A program made the translations under genes and the position numbers. Of a DNA stretch of 64,000 nucleotides, positions 62,571-64,000 are shown piece after piece. Within the stretch, counting starts at the first letter, position 1; each line of letters starts with the position of its first letter. This DNA comes from Kosakonia sp. BYX6. Its GTDB lineage: Bacteria; Pseudomonadota; Gammaproteobacteria; Enterobacterales; Enterobacteriaceae. The notes under the pieces are model-generated. The model was not told the origin of the DNA and searched no databases. It saw nothing but the letters and a program-made list of their open reading frames with translations. The stretch covers positions 1,336,406 through 1,400,405 of the forward strand of contig NZ_CP151800.1 in the NCBI RefSeq assembly GCF_038449125.1, read 5' to 3'.

Positions 62571-62927
62571 CTACACCTCGTTGATAAACGTCCCATAACT
62601 GGATTCATTAAAACCCAGCAGCATAGGCTTACCGGGCGCGCAGAGCAATGGTCGTTTGATAATTGCGGGCATCTCGACCATCAACGCAATAGCGGCATCG
62701 GCATGGGTGACGGCGGCGCGCTGGGCTTCATCAAGCTTGCGCCAGGTGGTGCCGCGCGTATTGAGCAGCGCTTCCCAGCCGAGTTCATCGACAAAGGGAC
62801 GCAATAATGCGGCATCAACGCCGTCTGCGCGGTAATCATGAAAGCGATACTCAACCTGCTGCGCCTCCAGCCAGCGACGGGCTTTTTTGATGGTGTCGCA
62901 ATTTTTGATGCCGTACATTGTGAGCAT
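62571..62927 (-). CDS. yffB: ArsC/Spx-family protein YffB
   Basis: The start at 62927 (AGGATT upstream) gives 118 residues, [21 protein letters not shown]. The thioredoxin-like fold has a single Cys in KNCDT and the conserved [12 protein letters not shown] and [10 protein letters not shown] motifs. It resembles ArsC and may be a glutathione-dependent thiol reductase; its substrate is unknown. It leads the yffB-dapE-ypfN operon. Confidence 0.92.
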   Translation of the reverse strand: MLTMYGIKNCDTIKKARRWLEAQQVEYRFHDYRADGVDAALLRPFVDELGWEALLNTRGTTWRKLDEAQRAAVTHADAAIALMVEMPAIIKRPLLCAPGKPMLLGFNESSYGTFINEV

Positions 62928-63311
62928 GGTGAATCCTTTTGTCTCTATTTTGGTTATTTGCACAAGAAATTAGAATAACGGAATCTTATTTGAATATCAT
63001 TCGCCGGGTAATAATAATTCAGCGAATATCGCTGGTTTACTTTAGTTAAATAAATAACATTTTTCCCACATCAACATCTTACTGATTACTTTTTTGAGAT
63101 TTAGCTTACAGTGTGATCGCCATTTCATTTAGGCCTAAAGTTTTTGCGGAATATTGCCGTTAATCACATTAAGACAGCCGCTGACGGTGCATAGTTATTC
63201 CGAGCCTTATTAAATTCATCCGGTAACCAACGATTAATCCGATTGGTTATAGTATCTTCACAGCCGCCGGGTGGCTTTAGTAGAATGGCCGCGATAATAA
63301 GAGAGGTAGTT
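62928..63311. other. AT-rich divergent regulatory region between yffB and ypfM
   Basis: This 384-base gap has no gene. Visible symmetric elements are CAGCGA-ATA-TCGCTG (63020-63034) and the perfect palindrome TTTAGGCCTAAA (63128-63139). A candidate ypfM promoter is at 63257-63286. Confidence 0.55.
63257..63286 (+). promoter_or_regulatory. Candidate promoter of ypfM
   Basis: TTCACA (63257-63262) and TAGAAT (63281-63286) with an 18-base spacer resemble a sigma-70 promoter. The start would be about 20 bases before ypfM. Confidence 0.45.
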
Positions 63312-63371
63312 ATGATTGAACATGAACTGGGGAACTGGAAAGATTTTATCGAAGGCATGCTTCGTAAATAA
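63312..63371 (+). CDS. ypfM: YpfM, 19-residue protein
   Basis: This short gene encodes MIEHELGNWKDFIEGMLRK, preceded by AGAGAGGT. It matches E. coli YpfM in length and in nearly every residue and holds the same position between yffB and acrD, which argues for a real translated gene. It is amphipathic; no function is known to me. A bidirectional terminator follows. Confidence 0.85.
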   Translation: MIEHELGNWKDFIEGMLRK

Positions 63372-63428
63372 TTTCCTGACGAATGATTAAGCAGTGACGG
63401 CTTAATAATAAAATGTGAACAATCACAT

Positions 63429-63461
63429 AAAAAAAGGCGACCCGCAACGGTCGCCTTTTTT
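63429..63461. terminator. Bidirectional terminator between ypfM and acrD
   Basis: Seven A residues, GGCGACC, a six-base loop, GGTCGCC, then six T residues. It is symmetric and serves both converging genes. Confidence 0.9.
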
Positions 63462-63473
63462 GTTGCCTTGCGA

Positions 63474-64000
63474 TTACTGCGGGCGTTCTTTTAGCGGGAA
63501 GCGGCGGCGTACCAGTACAAAGAACAGCGGAACGAAGAAGATGGCTAATACGGTTGCGGAAATCATCCCGCCCATTACCCCGGTTCCCACCGCGTGTTGG
63601 CTGCTGGAGCCTGCGCCAGTGCTGGTCGCCATCGGCAGGACGCCGAAGACAAACGCCAGCGATGTCATCAGGATTGGGCGCAAACGCTGGCGACAAGCAT
63701 GCAGCGTTGAAACCAGCAGATCCTCGCCTTTGGCGTTCATATCGTTGGCGAACTCGACAATCAAGATGGCGTTCTTCGCCGATAACCCGATGACGGTTAA
63801 TAACCCGACCTGGAAGTACACATCGTTTTCCAGCCCGCGCATCCAGGTTGCCAGCAGCGCGCCAATCACGCCAAGTGGCACCACCAGCATCACCGAGAAC
63901 GGCACCGACCAGCTTTCATACAGCGCGGCAAGGCACAGGAACACCACCAGCAGTGACACGGCATACAGCGCCGGAGCTTGCGCGCCGGAGAGCCGCTCTT
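63474..64000 (-). CDS. acrD: RND multidrug efflux pump AcrD, C-terminal part (5' end outside window)
   Basis: The frame is open to the window edge. The last 175 or so residues of an RND transporter are visible, from [15 protein letters not shown] to [11 protein letters not shown]. They contain the terminal membrane helices and RND motifs ([40 protein letters not shown]). The position next to ypfM-yffB-dapE identifies it as AcrD, which in E. coli exports aminoglycosides and anionic drugs with AcrA and TolC, rather than AcrB. About five-sixths of the gene lies outside. Confidence 0.92.
   Translation of the reverse strand, partial: ERLSGAQAPALYAVSLLVVFLCLAALYESWSVPFSVMLVVPLGVIGALLATWMRGLENDVYFQVGLLTVIGLSAKNAILIVEFANDMNAKGEDLLVSTLHACRQRLRPILMTSLAFVFGVLPMATSTGAGSSSQHAVGTGVMGGMISATVLAIFFVPLFFVLVRRRFPLKERPQ

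Noticed and set aside
63104..63125. CRP-like TGTGA half-site in the yffB-ypfM gap
   Set aside because: The second half-site is too poor to support a CRP call.

Overview
The window is chromosomal DNA of a high-GC member of the Enterobacteriaceae. Its gene order follows the E. coli pbpC to acrD region almost step for step, but several proteins differ in detail and some genes are absent from E. coli K-12, so an Enterobacter, Kosakonia or Klebsiella relative is likely. I cannot fix the genus from sequence alone. I see no tRNA, rRNA, CRISPR array, insertion sequence or prophage.

Layout. 1-10.3 kb (rightward): the end of pbpC, ndk, rlmN, rodZ, ispG, hisS, yfgM, bamB, der and yfgJ, covering nucleotide metabolism, rRNA methylation, cell shape, isoprenoids, outer-membrane assembly and ribosome assembly. 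10.3-11.7 kb (leftward): a protealysin-type M4 metalloprotease with an emfourin-like inhibitor, inserted between yfgJ and xseA. 11.7-16.4 kb: xseA divergent from the PurR-controlled guaBA operon. 16.4-22.4 kb: an accessory island where E. coli has yfgI and yfgH. It holds a PEP mutase/isocitrate lyase-family gene overlapping ada, and a convergent 1276-residue gene encoding a nuclease-like domain plus a STAND-type NTPase. 22.5-24.5 kb: a TPR protein of unknown function. 24.6-27.4 kb: yfgG divergent from the c-di-GMP phosphodiesterase gene yfgF, which has a near-ideal FNR class II promoter. 27.4-33 kb (leftward): purM-purN and ppk-ppx. 33-36 kb (rightward): upp, uraA and hda (CTG start). 36-38 kb (leftward): yfgD and bepA. 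38.3-39.3 kb: perM. 39.4-53.2 kb (leftward): a complete hyfABCDEFGHIJ-hyfR-focB cluster for hydrogenase-4/formate hydrogenlyase-2, behind a sigma-54 promoter. 53.4-64 kb: bcp-gcvR, divergent dapA-bamC-purC-ypfJ-tmcA-ypfH, then leftward ypfN-dapE-yffB, the micro-gene ypfM, and the 3' end of acrD.

How the genes work together. PurR-type operators precede guaB, purM and purC, linking the purine genes. FNR-like and sigma-54 sites mark the anaerobic functions (yfgF, hyf). BamB and BamC belong to the same outer-membrane machine, and BepA is its quality-control protease. The feature most likely to be an under-described system is the nuclease-STAND gene at 18.5-22.4 kb, a candidate single-gene phage defence. 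The protease/inhibitor pair and the coupled lyase-ada pair are the next most interesting.
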